The notes beneath the pieces were generated by a model. It ran no database searches and was not told where the DNA came from. It saw only the letters and a program-made list of their open reading frames with translations. Shown piece after piece: positions 14,641 to 22,073 of a DNA stretch of 26,313 nucleotides (position 1 is the first letter of the stretch; each line of letters starts with the position of its first letter). This stretch comes from an uncultured Bacilli bacterium (GTDB lineage Bacteria; Bacillota_I; Bacilli_A; RF39; UBA660), in contig CAPZYV010000002.1 in NCBI GenBank assembly GCA_948750805.1, forward strand, positions 1-26,313. The letters are read 5' to 3'. The translations under genes were made by a program, and so were the position numbers.

Positions 14641-15972
14641 GTAGAAAAAATTCCCAACCCTTTAGCACCTAAAGTTCAAAAAGAATATTTTGAACGATTA
14701 CAAAATGGTGAATATGATTTAAGAGAAAAACTAATATATCATAATATTAGATTAGTTTTAATAATCGCTGCCCGTTATTCTAAAGATTTAGAGACTCAAA
14801 AAGAATATATTGCAATTGGTATAATTGGTTTAATTAAAGCAGTTGATACTTTTGACATCTCAAGAGGTAAAACTTTTGGTACATATGCTGGTAAATGTAT
14901 CGAAAATGAACTGTTAATGGAGTTAAGAAAAAACAAAAAATATCAAAAAAATGTTAGTATAGATAGTCCCTTATCAGAATATGAAAACTTAAATATTGGA
15001 GATACCTTAACTGATGATAATGATATAGTTGAAGACTATGAACGCAAGGAAGAAATTGAAGAAGCTAAAGAAAAATTAGAGAGAATTAAAGAAATAGTTG
15101 TATCCTTTGATTCAAGACTAACTAAAATATTAAGTTTAAGACTAGGATTATTTAATACTCGCAAATATAGTCAGGAAGAAATAGCCGATTTATTAAATAT
15201 ATCTCGGTCTTATGTTTCAAGATTAGAATTAAAAGGCCTAAAAGTGATAAAATTCACTTTAGATAATTATCCTAAATCTAAAAAAAGAAAAGGCCGAAAA
15301 GTACAACCAATATTTTTGTTATTAAAAGATTATTCTGAAGAAGAAATATATAATGCCATAAATTCTTTAGGAGAAGAAGATAAAATTGTTATAAGATTAA
15401 AATATGGTAATGATTTAAATAATCCTGTAACTAGTCCACTTTGGAATAAAAAACTTAATAATAAATTCTTAATGGTACTTAGAACTATTAAACAAATAAT
15501 TGAATATGAAAGAGAACGAATAAAAATATTAGGTGTTGCTAAACCAAATAATTTAACATCTAAAGAAATTAAATCTAGAAACGATTTAAATAAAATTTGT
15601 GAACTTCTAATTTCGATGAATTTAAAAGAGGCTGAAAGAGCAATTCATAAATATTTAGAAGACAACGATTTACTTAGATTTGAAAGATTCATTGGTAATT
15701 TAATAATCCTTAGTATTAGAGAACCAGATTTAACTTTTACAAGAGTTATTCAAAATTTAACATTATTAACTTCTAATATTCCTTTTGATATAGAATCTTA
15801 TAAGAATAATTTTTATTCATCGTTATTAGTTGATTTAGAAAATGCTCAACTATATTTGGAAATTATTATTAGTTTAAGTGAAAATACAGATGCAGATGTA
15901 GATAAAGAAGTATTACAAAAAGCTTATCAAAAAGCTTTAGAAATAAAAAATAAAAATAGACCTCACAATTAA
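14626..15972 (+). CDS. SigE/SigK-like sigma-70 family factor with a long C-terminal extension
   Basis: Residues 30-105 form sigma region 2: LIYHNIRLVLIIAARYS, the core-binding YIAIGIIGLIKAVDTFD and the -10 recognition helix FGTYAGKCIENELLMELR. The CIENE-LM-LR signature is typical of sporulation factors SigE and SigK. Region 4 lies at about 160-210, with KYSQEEIADLLNISRSYVSRLE as HTH. Those factors end near residue 240; this protein reaches 448. Residues 234-292 begin like another region 4.1 (YSEEEIYNAINSLGEEDKIVIRLKYGNDL) but lack a clear HTH, and the rest is helical and charged. I do not recognise the extension. A basic linker KSKKRKGRK precedes it. SD AGGAGG. It is transcribed divergently from the SOS polymerase behind a G10 promoter. 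Confidence 0.85.
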   Translation: MADVFVEKIPNPLAPKVQKEYFERLQNGEYDLREKLIYHNIRLVLIIAARYSKDLETQKEYIAIGIIGLIKAVDTFDISRGKTFGTYAGKCIENELLMELRKNKKYQKNVSIDSPLSEYENLNIGDTLTDDNDIVEDYERKEEIEEAKEKLERIKEIVVSFDSRLTKILSLRLGLFNTRKYSQEEIADLLNISRSYVSRLELKGLKVIKFTLDNYPKSKKRKGRKVQPIFLLLKDYSEEEIYNAINSLGEEDKIVIRLKYGNDLNNPVTSPLWNKKLNNKFLMVLRTIKQIIEYERERIKILGVAKPNNLTSKEIKSRNDLNKICELLISMNLKEAERAIHKYLEDNDLLRFERFIGNLIILSIREPDLTFTRVIQNLTLLTSNIPFDIESYKNNFYSSLLVDLENAQLYLEIIISLSENTDADVDKEVLQKAYQKALEIKNKNRPHN

Positions 15973-16000
15973 ATTATGATATATTAATTATGAGGTTTTT
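15961..16000 (+). terminator. Terminator of the sigma gene, built from the alkD ribosome binding site
   Basis: CCTCACAATT (15961-15970) pairs with AATTATGAGG (15986-15995), nine of ten pairs, followed by TTTTT (15996-16000). The 5' arm is the end of the sigma coding region; the 3' arm contains GAGG (15992-15995), the SD of the gene at 16004. Confidence 0.7.
15977..15985 (+). promoter_or_regulatory. Possible extended -10 promoter of alkD-like gene
   Basis: TGATATATT lies in the loop of the preceding terminator, 19 nt before the ATG at 16004. If used, transcription would start inside the 3' arm, and the alkD message would escape the hairpin. Confidence 0.4.
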
Positions 16001-16003
16001 ATT

Positions 16004-16711
16004 ATGGAATTTAATACTTGGAATAAAGAAAAATATAAAGAGTTTATAGATTATTTAATAAGTTTAAAAGATGATAAATATAAAGAATTTAATAGTAAAC
16101 TTATTACAACTAAATATAAAATGTTAGGAATCAGAATGCCTTTGTTACGTAAAATTGCATCAGATATATTTAAAAGTGATTATCAAAAATTTTTAGAAGT
16201 AGCAGGGACTAATTATTTTGAAGAAGTAATGATTAAAGGATTTGTTATAGCTAAAATAAAAGACATTAAAGAACTAGAAAAATACTTTGATAATTATATA
16301 GATTTGATTGATAATTGGGCTATTAATGATTCTTTTTGCAATAGTTTAAAAATAGTAAATAAAAATAAAGATTATTTTATGAACATGGTACTTAAACTAA
16401 TAAATAGAGGAAAAGAATATCATCTAAGAGTTGGTTTAATAATATTACTTAATTTTTATATCCAAAAAGAGTATCTAAAAAAAATATTTGGGATACTAGA
16501 TAATATAAATAGCGACTTATATTACGTAAATATGGCTTGTGCTTGGCTACTTTGTGAAGTATTTACAAAATATTCTGATATAACCTTAGAATATTTAGAA
16601 AATAATAAATTAAATAAATTTACGATTAATAAAACTGTTAGTAAAATAAGAGATAGTTATAGAGTGTCAAAAGAACTTAAAGATTATGTTTTAAAATATA
16701 GGAGGAATTAA
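16004..16711 (+). CDS. AlkD-like DNA alkylation repair glycosylase
   Basis: The 235-aa helical-repeat protein belongs to the DNA alkylation repair family (PF08713, AlkC/AlkD). These HEAT-like enzymes excise bulky N3- and N7-alkylpurines without flipping the base. It shows YKMLGIRMPLLRKIA near the N-terminus, EEVMIKGFVIA, the active-site block IDNWAINDSFC (W105, D109 by comparison with AlkD), and a late SKIRDSYRVSKE segment. The length is normal. The SD GAGG is shared with the terminator of the sigma gene. The methyltransferase gene starts 1 nt after its stop, so the two are an operon. Confidence 0.9.
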   Translation: MEFNTWNKEKYKEFIDYLISLKDDKYKEFNSKLITTKYKMLGIRMPLLRKIASDIFKSDYQKFLEVAGTNYFEEVMIKGFVIAKIKDIKELEKYFDNYIDLIDNWAINDSFCNSLKIVNKNKDYFMNMVLKLINRGKEYHLRVGLIILLNFYIQKEYLKKIFGILDNINSDLYYVNMACAWLLCEVFTKYSDITLEYLENNKLNKFTINKTVSKIRDSYRVSKELKDYVLKYRRN

Positions 16712-16712
16712 A

Positions 16713-17348
16713 ATGAATTTTTGGAATGATTTATATTGGAAAAAACATTTAGAAGAACATAAAGATGAAAGACTAGATTTTTTAAATGACTTCTGGGTAG
16801 ATAAATATGCTTATATTATAGATAAAATACCAAAAGAAAATTGTTTGGATTTAGGCTGTGGATTGGGACAATATACTAAATATTTTAGCGATAAAGGTTT
16901 TACAGTTACAGCTGCGGATATTTCGGAAATTGCTTTAGAAAATGTTAAGAAGAATAATCCTAACACGAAAACTATAGTATTAGATATGAGTAAAAAATTA
17001 CCTTTTTTAGATAATAGTTTTGACCTTGTTTTTGCTAATTTATCTATTCATTATTTTGATACTAAGACAACTATATTTTTGCTTAAAGAAATAAAAAGAA
17101 TATTAAAAAATGATGGGTATTTTATTGGGAGTGTTAATTCGGATAAAACTTTTAAATTTTTAAAAGAATCAAAAAAGATAGAAGATAATTTCTATCAAGA
17201 AAATGAAAGATTTGTTAGACTTTGGAATCAAGACCAATTTAATAATTTTTTTAAAGATTATATAAAATTAGAATTAAATGAAATAACTACAACAAGATGG
17301 AATAAAACTAAAATAATGTGGCAATTTATTTATCAAATTAAAAAATAA
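16713..17348 (+). CDS. Class I SAM-dependent methyltransferase
   Basis: The 211-aa protein has the Rossmann methyltransferase core: motif I LDLGCGLGQ (45-53), the acidic end of strand 2 in TAADIS, motif II around MSKKLPFLDNSFDLVFANLSIHYF, and motif III near LKEIKRILKNDGYFIGSV. It resembles small-molecule methyltransferases of the UbiE/TehB type, but the substrate cannot be read from the sequence. Its AGGAGG lies in the last codons of the alkD-like gene, one nucleotide separates the frames, and it is therefore translationally linked. An unusual Trp-rich N-terminus (NFWNDLYWKKH) may be a substrate lid. Confidence 0.88.
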   Translation: MNFWNDLYWKKHLEEHKDERLDFLNDFWVDKYAYIIDKIPKENCLDLGCGLGQYTKYFSDKGFTVTAADISEIALENVKKNNPNTKTIVLDMSKKLPFLDNSFDLVFANLSIHYFDTKTTIFLLKEIKRILKNDGYFIGSVNSDKTFKFLKESKKIEDNFYQENERFVRLWNQDQFNNFFKDYIKLELNEITTTRWNKTKIMWQFIYQIKK

Positions 17349-17355
17349 ATTGTTT

Positions 17356-17829
17356 TTATTTTTCTATATTTTTACAAACATCAATCCAATTTTTAAAGTT
17401 TGAAGAATCTTCTAATTCTTTAATAGTTAATTTAACTGCACTATTATGTGTTCCGCAGGCAGGATATATAATAGTGTGGTTTTTTAGTGATTCATCTAAA
17501 TACACTTCGATATCAGGACTTATACCAAAAGGGCATACTCCACCAATTTCATGACCTATTAAAGGTTCAACATCATTAAAAGGAATCATTTTAGCCTTCG
17601 TATGAAAATAAGCTTTATATTTAGCATTATCTATTTTTTGATTACCAGAAGTAACTATTAAAATAGGTTTATCTTCTACTATAAAGCCTAAAGTTTTAGC
17701 AATATTTGCTTCTTCTGTATTTAAAGCTTTGGCAGCTAGTTCTACTGTTGCACTAGATTCATTAAAGATAATAATATTTTTATCTAAATTATATTTAGCA
17801 AGGTGTTCTTTTGCTTTTATTAAGGACAT
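17356..17829 (-). CDS. YbaK/EbsC family aminoacyl-tRNA deacylase
   Basis: The 157-aa protein is a YbaK/ProX/INS-type editing domain that removes wrongly attached amino acids from tRNA (Cys from tRNA-Pro in YbaK). Recognisable parts are ATVELAAKALNTEEANIAKTLGF, with the conserved lysine in IAKTL, IVTSGNQKID, and the GHEIGGVCPFGI block followed by GTHNSAVKLTIKEL. Which amino acid it edits is unknown. The SD is weak (AGAAG). It converges on the methyltransferase with a 7-nt gap; an A/T-only inverted repeat there could end transcription, but it has no GC pairs. Confidence 0.9.
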   Translation of the reverse strand: MSLIKAKEHLAKYNLDKNIIIFNESSATVELAAKALNTEEANIAKTLGFIVEDKPILIVTSGNQKIDNAKYKAYFHTKAKMIPFNDVEPLIGHEIGGVCPFGISPDIEVYLDESLKNHTIIYPACGTHNSAVKLTIKELEDSSNFKNWIDVCKNIEK

Positions 17830-18018
17830 ATTAACACTTCTTTCTGCTTTTTAAAGTTTAATACTTACGAACCTAAAATGCAATAGTAAAATTTAATTAT
17901 GTAAAGTTTCTGTCTTTTAACAAAATTTTTCTTAAAATAAAAGGAAATACCAAGAAATTTGGTAATAAGTACAAGTGAAGGGGTAATTAATATTATTTAT
18001 TTTAAAGAGGTATTGGAA
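17830..18018. other. Intergenic region between the deacylase and the rhuM remnant
   Basis: This stretch holds no supportable gene. The one structured element is a perfect hairpin or operator-like inverted repeat TACCAA (17948-17953) / TTGGTA (17959-17964) with a 5-nt spacer, upstream of the decayed RhuM gene. No clear promoter for that gene was found. Confidence 0.4.
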
Positions 18019-18580
18019 ATGAAAAATAGTAGAAATGAAATAATAATATTAATAATCAAGAAATAAAATTAGAAGTTAATATGCAGGACGAAACTGTTTG
18101 GCTAAGTCGTGAACAAATTTCACAGTTATTTAATCGTGATATTAAAACAATTGGTAAATATATTAATAATGCTTTAAGGGAGGAACTAGATATGCTAAAG
18201 ATATTATAAGTGTAATTAATAATTATACCAAAGCTTTAGATATCCTTGATGATTATGACCATAGAACATTAAAGAAAGTAAGAGGAAATAAAAATAATCT
18301 GGTAATAACTTATGAAGAGTGTTTAAATGTTATTGATAAGTTAAGATTTAATAATGAATCAAACTTATTTGCTTTGGAGAGAAATAATAATTTTAAATCT
18401 ATAATTAAAGATATATATCAGTCATTTGGTGGTAAAGACTTATATTCTACAATTGAAGAAAAATGTGCTAATATGCTTTATTTAACAGTTAAAAATCATG
18501 CTTTTATTGACGGTAATAAGAGGATAGCTGCGACCATATTTATATACTTTTTGCAAAAAGAAAAAGAAATGAAAAGTTGA
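18019..18580 (+). pseudogene. Decayed RhuM/Fic family gene
   Basis: Three pieces of one RhuM-type gene can be read in three frames. The ATG at 18019 gives KNSRNEIII, then a frameshift in an AT-repeat leads into 18051-18209 (NNQEIKLEVNMQDETVWLSREQISQLFNRDIKTIGKYINNALREEL), and after a further frame change at about 18190 comes YAKDIISVINNYTKALDILDDYDHRTLKK... to the Fic core HAFIDGNKRIAA and a TGA at 18580. Relatives have roughly 100 more residues at the second junction, so an internal deletion is likely. The C-terminus is also short. Intact RhuM/Fic proteins occur in mobile islands and toxin-like loci, which suggests an old acquisition now decaying. Confidence 0.82.
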
Positions 18581-18589
18581 TTTAGTAAT

Positions 18590-18629
18590 GAGCTTTTTAG
18601 CTTAAAGGCTTCTTTATTTTTTATTTTTT
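18590..18629 (+). terminator. Possible terminator before the pseudouridine synthase gene
   Basis: An imperfect stem (GAGCTTT with AAAGGCTTC, one bulge) is followed by a long T-rich run. The pairing is not perfect, so confidence is low. Confidence 0.35.
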
Positions 18630-18638
18630 TGTTATAAT
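18630..18638 (+). promoter_or_regulatory. Extended -10 promoter of the RluA-type gene
   Basis: TGTTATAAT, a consensus TATAAT with a TGn extension, 19 nt before the ATG at 18658. The sequence after it (TAAATAAAGTTGGTG) again places the SD very near the likely start of transcription. Confidence 0.55.
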
Positions 18639-18657
18639 TAAATAAAGTTGGTGCGTT

Positions 18658-19305
18658 ATGAAAAAAATGGATATTATATATGAAGATAAAGAATTATTAG
18701 TTGTAAATAAACCTGCTCATATGCTTACAATAAGTGATGGTAAAACTGAAAATACTTTATATAGTATGGCAAGGGAGTATGTCAAAAAGCAACATAAGTC
18801 GAATAAGATATTTATTGTTCATCGCCTTGATAAAGATACATCAGGAATTGTCTTATTTGCTAAAAATGAAATATTAAAAAAATATTTACAAGATAATTGG
18901 AACAAAATTGCAAACAGAGACTATGTAGCTATTTTAGAAGGTAAACTTCAAAATAAGAAAGGAATTATTAAGGAATATTTAAAAGAAAATAAAACTCATC
19001 TCGTTTATGCTACTAAAGATAAAAGGGGAGAGTATGCAGAAACGCATTATGAAGTAATAAATTATTCTAATCATAATACTTTAGTTAAAGTAAATATTAA
19101 AACTGGAAAGAAAAATCAAATAAGAGTAGGCTTTAGTAATTTGGGATATCCTATAATTGGTGATAAAAAATATGGAGCTAAAACTAATCCGATTAAAAGA
19201 CTTGGGTTACATGCAATTAGCTTAAAATTAAATATTAAAGATAAAAAATATGAATTTATTTGTAAAGTTCCTCAAGATTTTCAAAAATATGAAAAAAAAT
19301 ATTGA
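18658..19305 (+). CDS. RluA-family RNA pseudouridine synthase
   Basis: The 215-aa protein isomerises uridine to pseudouridine in rRNA or tRNA. The catalytic motif HRLDKDTSG (55-63, nucleophile Asp58) is intact, preceded by YEDKELLVVNKPAHML and followed by the RDYVAILEG strand, GKKNQIRV and GYPIIGDKKYG. It lacks an N-terminal S4 domain, which makes it a short RluA/YqcC-type enzyme; the target uridine cannot be predicted. The start at 18658 fits the weak GTTGGTG SD, though Met4 is possible. Its TGA stop lies inside the -35 box of the downstream ABC operon. Confidence 0.92.
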   Translation: MKKMDIIYEDKELLVVNKPAHMLTISDGKTENTLYSMAREYVKKQHKSNKIFIVHRLDKDTSGIVLFAKNEILKKYLQDNWNKIANRDYVAILEGKLQNKKGIIKEYLKENKTHLVYATKDKRGEYAETHYEVINYSNHNTLVKVNIKTGKKNQIRVGFSNLGYPIIGDKKYGAKTNPIKRLGLHAISLKLNIKDKKYEFICKVPQDFQKYEKKY

Positions 19306-19332
19306 CACTCCCCTAGGGTTAAGGCTTACAAT
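19302..19332 (+). promoter_or_regulatory. MerR-type promoter of the ABC exporter operon
   Basis: TTGACA (19302-19307), a 19-bp spacer, TACAAT (19327-19332). An 8-bp palindrome CCCTAGGG (19311-19318) is centred about 7.5 bp after the -35 box. Long spacers with a dyad at this place mark promoters activated by MerR-family regulators, which untwist the DNA to realign the boxes. No MerR gene lies in the window. Confidence 0.7.
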
Positions 19333-19350
19333 TAGATATGAAAGGAAAAA

Positions 19351-20256
19351 ATGTGTATGTTAAAAGTAGAAAATGTTACCAAATTTTATGGTGATGTAAA
19401 AGCAGTAGATAATTTATCATTTACAATTAATAATGGTGAAATATTTGGTCTTTTGGGTGTAAATGGTGCTGGTAAAACCACAACATTTAGGATGATTATG
19501 GGACTTCTTACTCCAACGGATGGTAAAATTACCCTTAATGGTAAGAAATTAGATTATGATTTGTGTGAGAAAATAGGTTTCTTAACAGAAGAAAGGAGTT
19601 TACTTACTAAATTAACAGTAAAAGAACAGGTTGTTTATTATGGAACTTTAAAGGGAATGAAAGAAAGTGAGATTTTAAAAAAACTTGATTATTGGTTAGA
19701 TAGATTTGGAGTAAGTGATTATAAAGAGCGAAAGTTAAAAGAACTTAGTAAAGGTAATCAACAGAAAATTCAATTTATTACAGCTATTATACATGAACCA
19801 GATTTATTAGTGCTTGATGAACCATTTACTGGTTTAGACCCTATAAATGTAGAAATGTTTATGAGTGTTATAAGAGAGTTTAAAGATAAAGGGAAAATGA
19901 TAATATTTTCTAGTCATAGGATGGAACATGTAGAAATGTTTTGTGAAAAATTAGTTATCTTAAAAAAAGGTAAGACTATGCTTAGTGGGGCATTAAAGGA
20001 AATTAAAAAGGAATATCGTAAGAAAACAATAAGAATAAATGGTGATATTTCTCTTGAAGATTTAAAAAGTATTTCAGGAGTTACATCTGCTACTAAAGAA
20101 AATTTAGATATTATTGTTAAAATAGAAAGTGATGAGTATATAAGTGATGTCTTTAATGTTGTAAAAAAAGCTCGCAATGTTACAAAATTTATTGTTGAAG
20201 ATGCATCACTTAATGAAATATTCTTAAATACAATAGGTGAAGCATATGAAAAATAA
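19351..20256 (+). CDS. ABC transporter ATP-binding protein (NatA-like)
   Basis: This 301-aa ATPase powers the membrane partner encoded next. It shows Walker A GVNGAGKTT (36-44), a Q-loop region in which FLTEERSLL replaces the more usual PEERGLY, signature LSKGNQQK (132-139), Walker B LLVLDEP (152-158) and H-loop SSHR (His189). The last 80 residues form the accessory domain typical of NatA/YhaQ-type exporters. The start is either the ATG at 19351, 4-5 nt after AAGGA, or the ATG at 19357. The promoter is of the MerR-activated type, so the exporter is likely induced by a compound. Confidence 0.93.
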   Translation: MCMLKVENVTKFYGDVKAVDNLSFTINNGEIFGLLGVNGAGKTTTFRMIMGLLTPTDGKITLNGKKLDYDLCEKIGFLTEERSLLTKLTVKEQVVYYGTLKGMKESEILKKLDYWLDRFGVSDYKERKLKELSKGNQQKIQFITAIIHEPDLLVLDEPFTGLDPINVEMFMSVIREFKDKGKMIIFSSHRMEHVEMFCEKLVILKKGKTMLSGALKEIKKEYRKKTIRINGDISLEDLKSISGVTSATKENLDIIVKIESDEYISDVFNVVKKARNVTKFIVEDASLNEIFLNTIGEAYEK

Positions 20257-21538
20257 ATTTGGTTTTTTAGTAAAATATAGTTTAAAGAAAAAGATTGATA
20301 CGAAATGGTTTAAAGTAGTTAATATTCTTTTATGTTTATTATTAATTTTCTTAGTTAATATGGATTCAATTATTAATTTCTTTGGTGGAGATTTTAATGA
20401 AAAAGATAAAATTTATGTAGTAGATAATGCTAGTAGTTATAATTCTTTTAGTGCTTACTTTAGAAATTTAACTGAGACTATGGATTTAGGCGAATATGAA
20501 GTTATTTTAGATAATAAAGTTTTAGATAATAAAGAAGAACTTGATGATAAAGTAGTAGTTATATTAAATAAAAATACTAATGAATATTTAGATGGAGAGA
20601 TTGTATCTTATGATACAGTTTCTAGAACTACTTATGAAGTTATTGTTAACTCTTTAAATGCAGTTAAAAGTGAAATGGTTTTAACTAGTAGTGGAATGAG
20701 TCATGAAGAAATTGAAAAACTGACAAGTCCTGTAAATGTTAAAGAAACAGTTTTAAATGAAGATGCTAAAGATAATAAAACTAAAGATACTCTAAGTGGA
20801 GTTTTAACGACAGTAATTATTGTGCCATTTTTCTTGTTGATTGTAACTATGGTTCAAATGCTAGGGGCAGAAATTAATGATGAAAAAACGAGTAGGGGTA
20901 TGGAAATTATAATTTCATCGGTACCAGTTAAAATGCATTTTGCTTCCAAAGTTATTTCAGCTTTATCTTATGTTTTAATTCAAGGTGGCTTATTATTCTT
21001 ATATGGATTTATAGCTATTTTGCTTAGAAATGTATTTGTTGGCAGTGGGGCAGAAGGCATTAACGGATTTTTTACAAATACAATAAATATGTTAAAAGAT
21101 GCTGGAGTATTTAGTTTACTCGCAAAAGGAGCTATTCCACTTATAATATTATTTGTGGTAAGCTTTGCTCTTTATGCAATAGTAGCTGCAATCCTTGCTA
21201 GTATGACAACTAATAATGAAGATTTCCAACAACTCCAAACTCCTCTTATGATAATTATGATGGTAGGCTATTATGTAGCCTTGATGGCAGTAGTATTTGA
21301 TGGCGCTTTATTTATTAATATTTTAGCATTAATACCGATGTTATCAGTTATGATTGCACCAACTCTTTATCTTCTTGGAGAAATGAGTTTAGTTTATCTT
21401 ATTGTTTCAACAGCTGTAACAGTAATTGTAACTTATATTATTTATGTATATGGACTTAGAATTTATAAAGTAGGTATTTTAAATTATTCTTCAAGTAAAT
21501 TATGGAGAAAGATGTTTAAATCATTAAAACAAAAATAA
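20246..21538 (+). CDS. ABC-2 type transporter permease (NatB-like)
   Basis: This integral membrane protein has one N-terminal helix (about residues 20-38 of the protein), a large extracytoplasmic domain (about 45-180, with YVVDNASSYNSF and KEELDDKVVVIL), then five to six helices, the NatB/DUF ABC-2 layout. The motif MLGAEINDEKTSRGMEIIISSVP in the coupling region is typical. I prefer the ATG at 20246, with AGGTGA 5 nt upstream, over the in-frame GTG at 20237 that lies within that SD; the product is then 430 aa. It overlaps the ATPase gene by 11 nt. Substrate unknown; relatives export sodium or antibiotics. Confidence 0.9.
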   Translation: MKNKFGFLVKYSLKKKIDTKWFKVVNILLCLLLIFLVNMDSIINFFGGDFNEKDKIYVVDNASSYNSFSAYFRNLTETMDLGEYEVILDNKVLDNKEELDDKVVVILNKNTNEYLDGEIVSYDTVSRTTYEVIVNSLNAVKSEMVLTSSGMSHEEIEKLTSPVNVKETVLNEDAKDNKTKDTLSGVLTTVIIVPFFLLIVTMVQMLGAEINDEKTSRGMEIIISSVPVKMHFASKVISALSYVLIQGGLLFLYGFIAILLRNVFVGSGAEGINGFFTNTINMLKDAGVFSLLAKGAIPLIILFVVSFALYAIVAAILASMTTNNEDFQQLQTPLMIIMMVGYYVALMAVVFDGALFINILALIPMLSVMIAPTLYLLGEMSLVYLIVSTAVTVIVTYIIYVYGLRIYKVGILNYSSSKLWRKMFKSLKQK

Positions 21539-21560
21539 GAAGCGACTAGGCTTCTTTTTT
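21537..21560. terminator. Bidirectional terminator between the ABC operon and the CotF-like genes
   Basis: AAGAAGC (21537-21543) and GCTTCTT (21550-21556) pair perfectly around a 6-nt loop. T follows on the plus strand, and the minus strand reads into TTATTTTTG, so it serves both convergent transcripts. Confidence 0.85.
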
Positions 21561-21804
21561 AGTTGTTTTCTAATTTATTTAGAGTTTGACTAATTGTTTT
21601 AGTGTCAACATTTTTGATTTGATACCAACCATATTCAGTCATTTTGTTATATAAATCATCTTGAAGTTTTAGCGTTTCATCAAGACCATTTTTTAAAACA
21701 TTATGCACTGCTTTAGTAGAACTTTCAAGAGTACCATGAACAAATACTTCTGTTGTACTTTTTAAAAGTAAAAGCATATTTTCCATTAATAATTTATCAT
21801 TCAT
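21559..21804 (-). CDS. CotF-like protein, C-terminal-half type
   Basis: The 81-aa helical protein resembles the spore coat protein F family: NDKLLMENMLLLLKSTTEVFVHGTLESS, then a Gln-rich helix and a GWYQIK ending. I choose the ATG at 21804, since GGAGG lies 9 nt before it and touches the earlier ATG at 21813. CotF-like proteins also occur in organisms that do not sporulate, and their role outside the coat is unknown. It overlaps the preceding gene by 8 nt (ATGAATGA) and forms a pair with it, as if an ancestral CotF of about 150 aa were split or two ferritin-like halves were encoded separately. Confidence 0.7.
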   Translation of the reverse strand: MNDKLLMENMLLLLKSTTEVFVHGTLESSTKAVHNVLKNGLDETLKLQDDLYNKMTEYGWYQIKNVDTKTISQTLNKLENN

Positions 21805-21988
21805 TAGTTGCATCCTCCAATATAGTCATTAATTTTTGCTTTAGATTTTCATGTTTTTTTAATTGACCTTTCATAAAAGTTTTTAAGCTTTTATCTTCTA
21901 AAGTATCAATAGTATACGTACAAATTTGAATTAAATTTGTTTCATGTCCTATGGCATCTTCCATATAAAGTAATTCTTTTTGTGTCAT
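21797..21988 (-). CDS. Small CotF-associated helical protein
   Basis: The 63-aa product (TQKELLYMEDAIGHETNLIQI...) is a two-helix protein with a conserved-looking E-D-A-I-G-H-E segment and a second helix FMKGQLKKHENLKQKLM. Such proteins commonly sit just before CotF-type genes in Clostridia-like genomes, so it is likely a partner. A strong SD AAAGGAGG precedes the ATG, and the following gene overlaps it by 8 nt, so both are coupled. Whether it has any role in spores cannot be decided from this window. Confidence 0.65.
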   Translation of the reverse strand: MTQKELLYMEDAIGHETNLIQICTYTIDTLEDKSLKTFMKGQLKKHENLKQKLMTILEDATNE

Positions 21989-22004
21989 AAAATTTCCTCC
22001 TTTA

Positions 22005-22014
22005 ATACTAGTAT
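22005..22014. promoter_or_regulatory. 10-bp palindrome in the CotF-pair leader
   Basis: ATACTAGTAT is a perfect palindrome just upstream of the AAAGGAGG of the CotF-like pair. It could be an operator or part of the promoter; no boxes with good spacing were found. Confidence 0.3.
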
Positions 22015-22045
22015 GGATAAAAATTAGATACTTAAACTATATTTT

Positions 22046-22073
22046 AAAAAAAGAAACTAATTTTAGCTTCTTT
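22046..22073 (-). terminator. Intrinsic terminator of the phosphohexomutase gene
   Basis: On the minus strand AAGAAGCTA and TAGTTTCTT form a 9-bp stem with one G-T pair and a 4-nt loop, followed by seven T (complement of 22047-22053). The stem begins inside the TAA stop codon. Confidence 0.8.

Noticed and set aside
17340..17370. Terminator between the methyltransferase and the YbaK-type gene
   Set aside because: The inverted repeat there consists only of A and T, so a stable hairpin cannot be supported.
19914..20177. Minus-strand frame within the ABC ATPase gene
   Set aside because: Antisense to the conserved ATPase C-terminal region, with no SD or recognisable domain.
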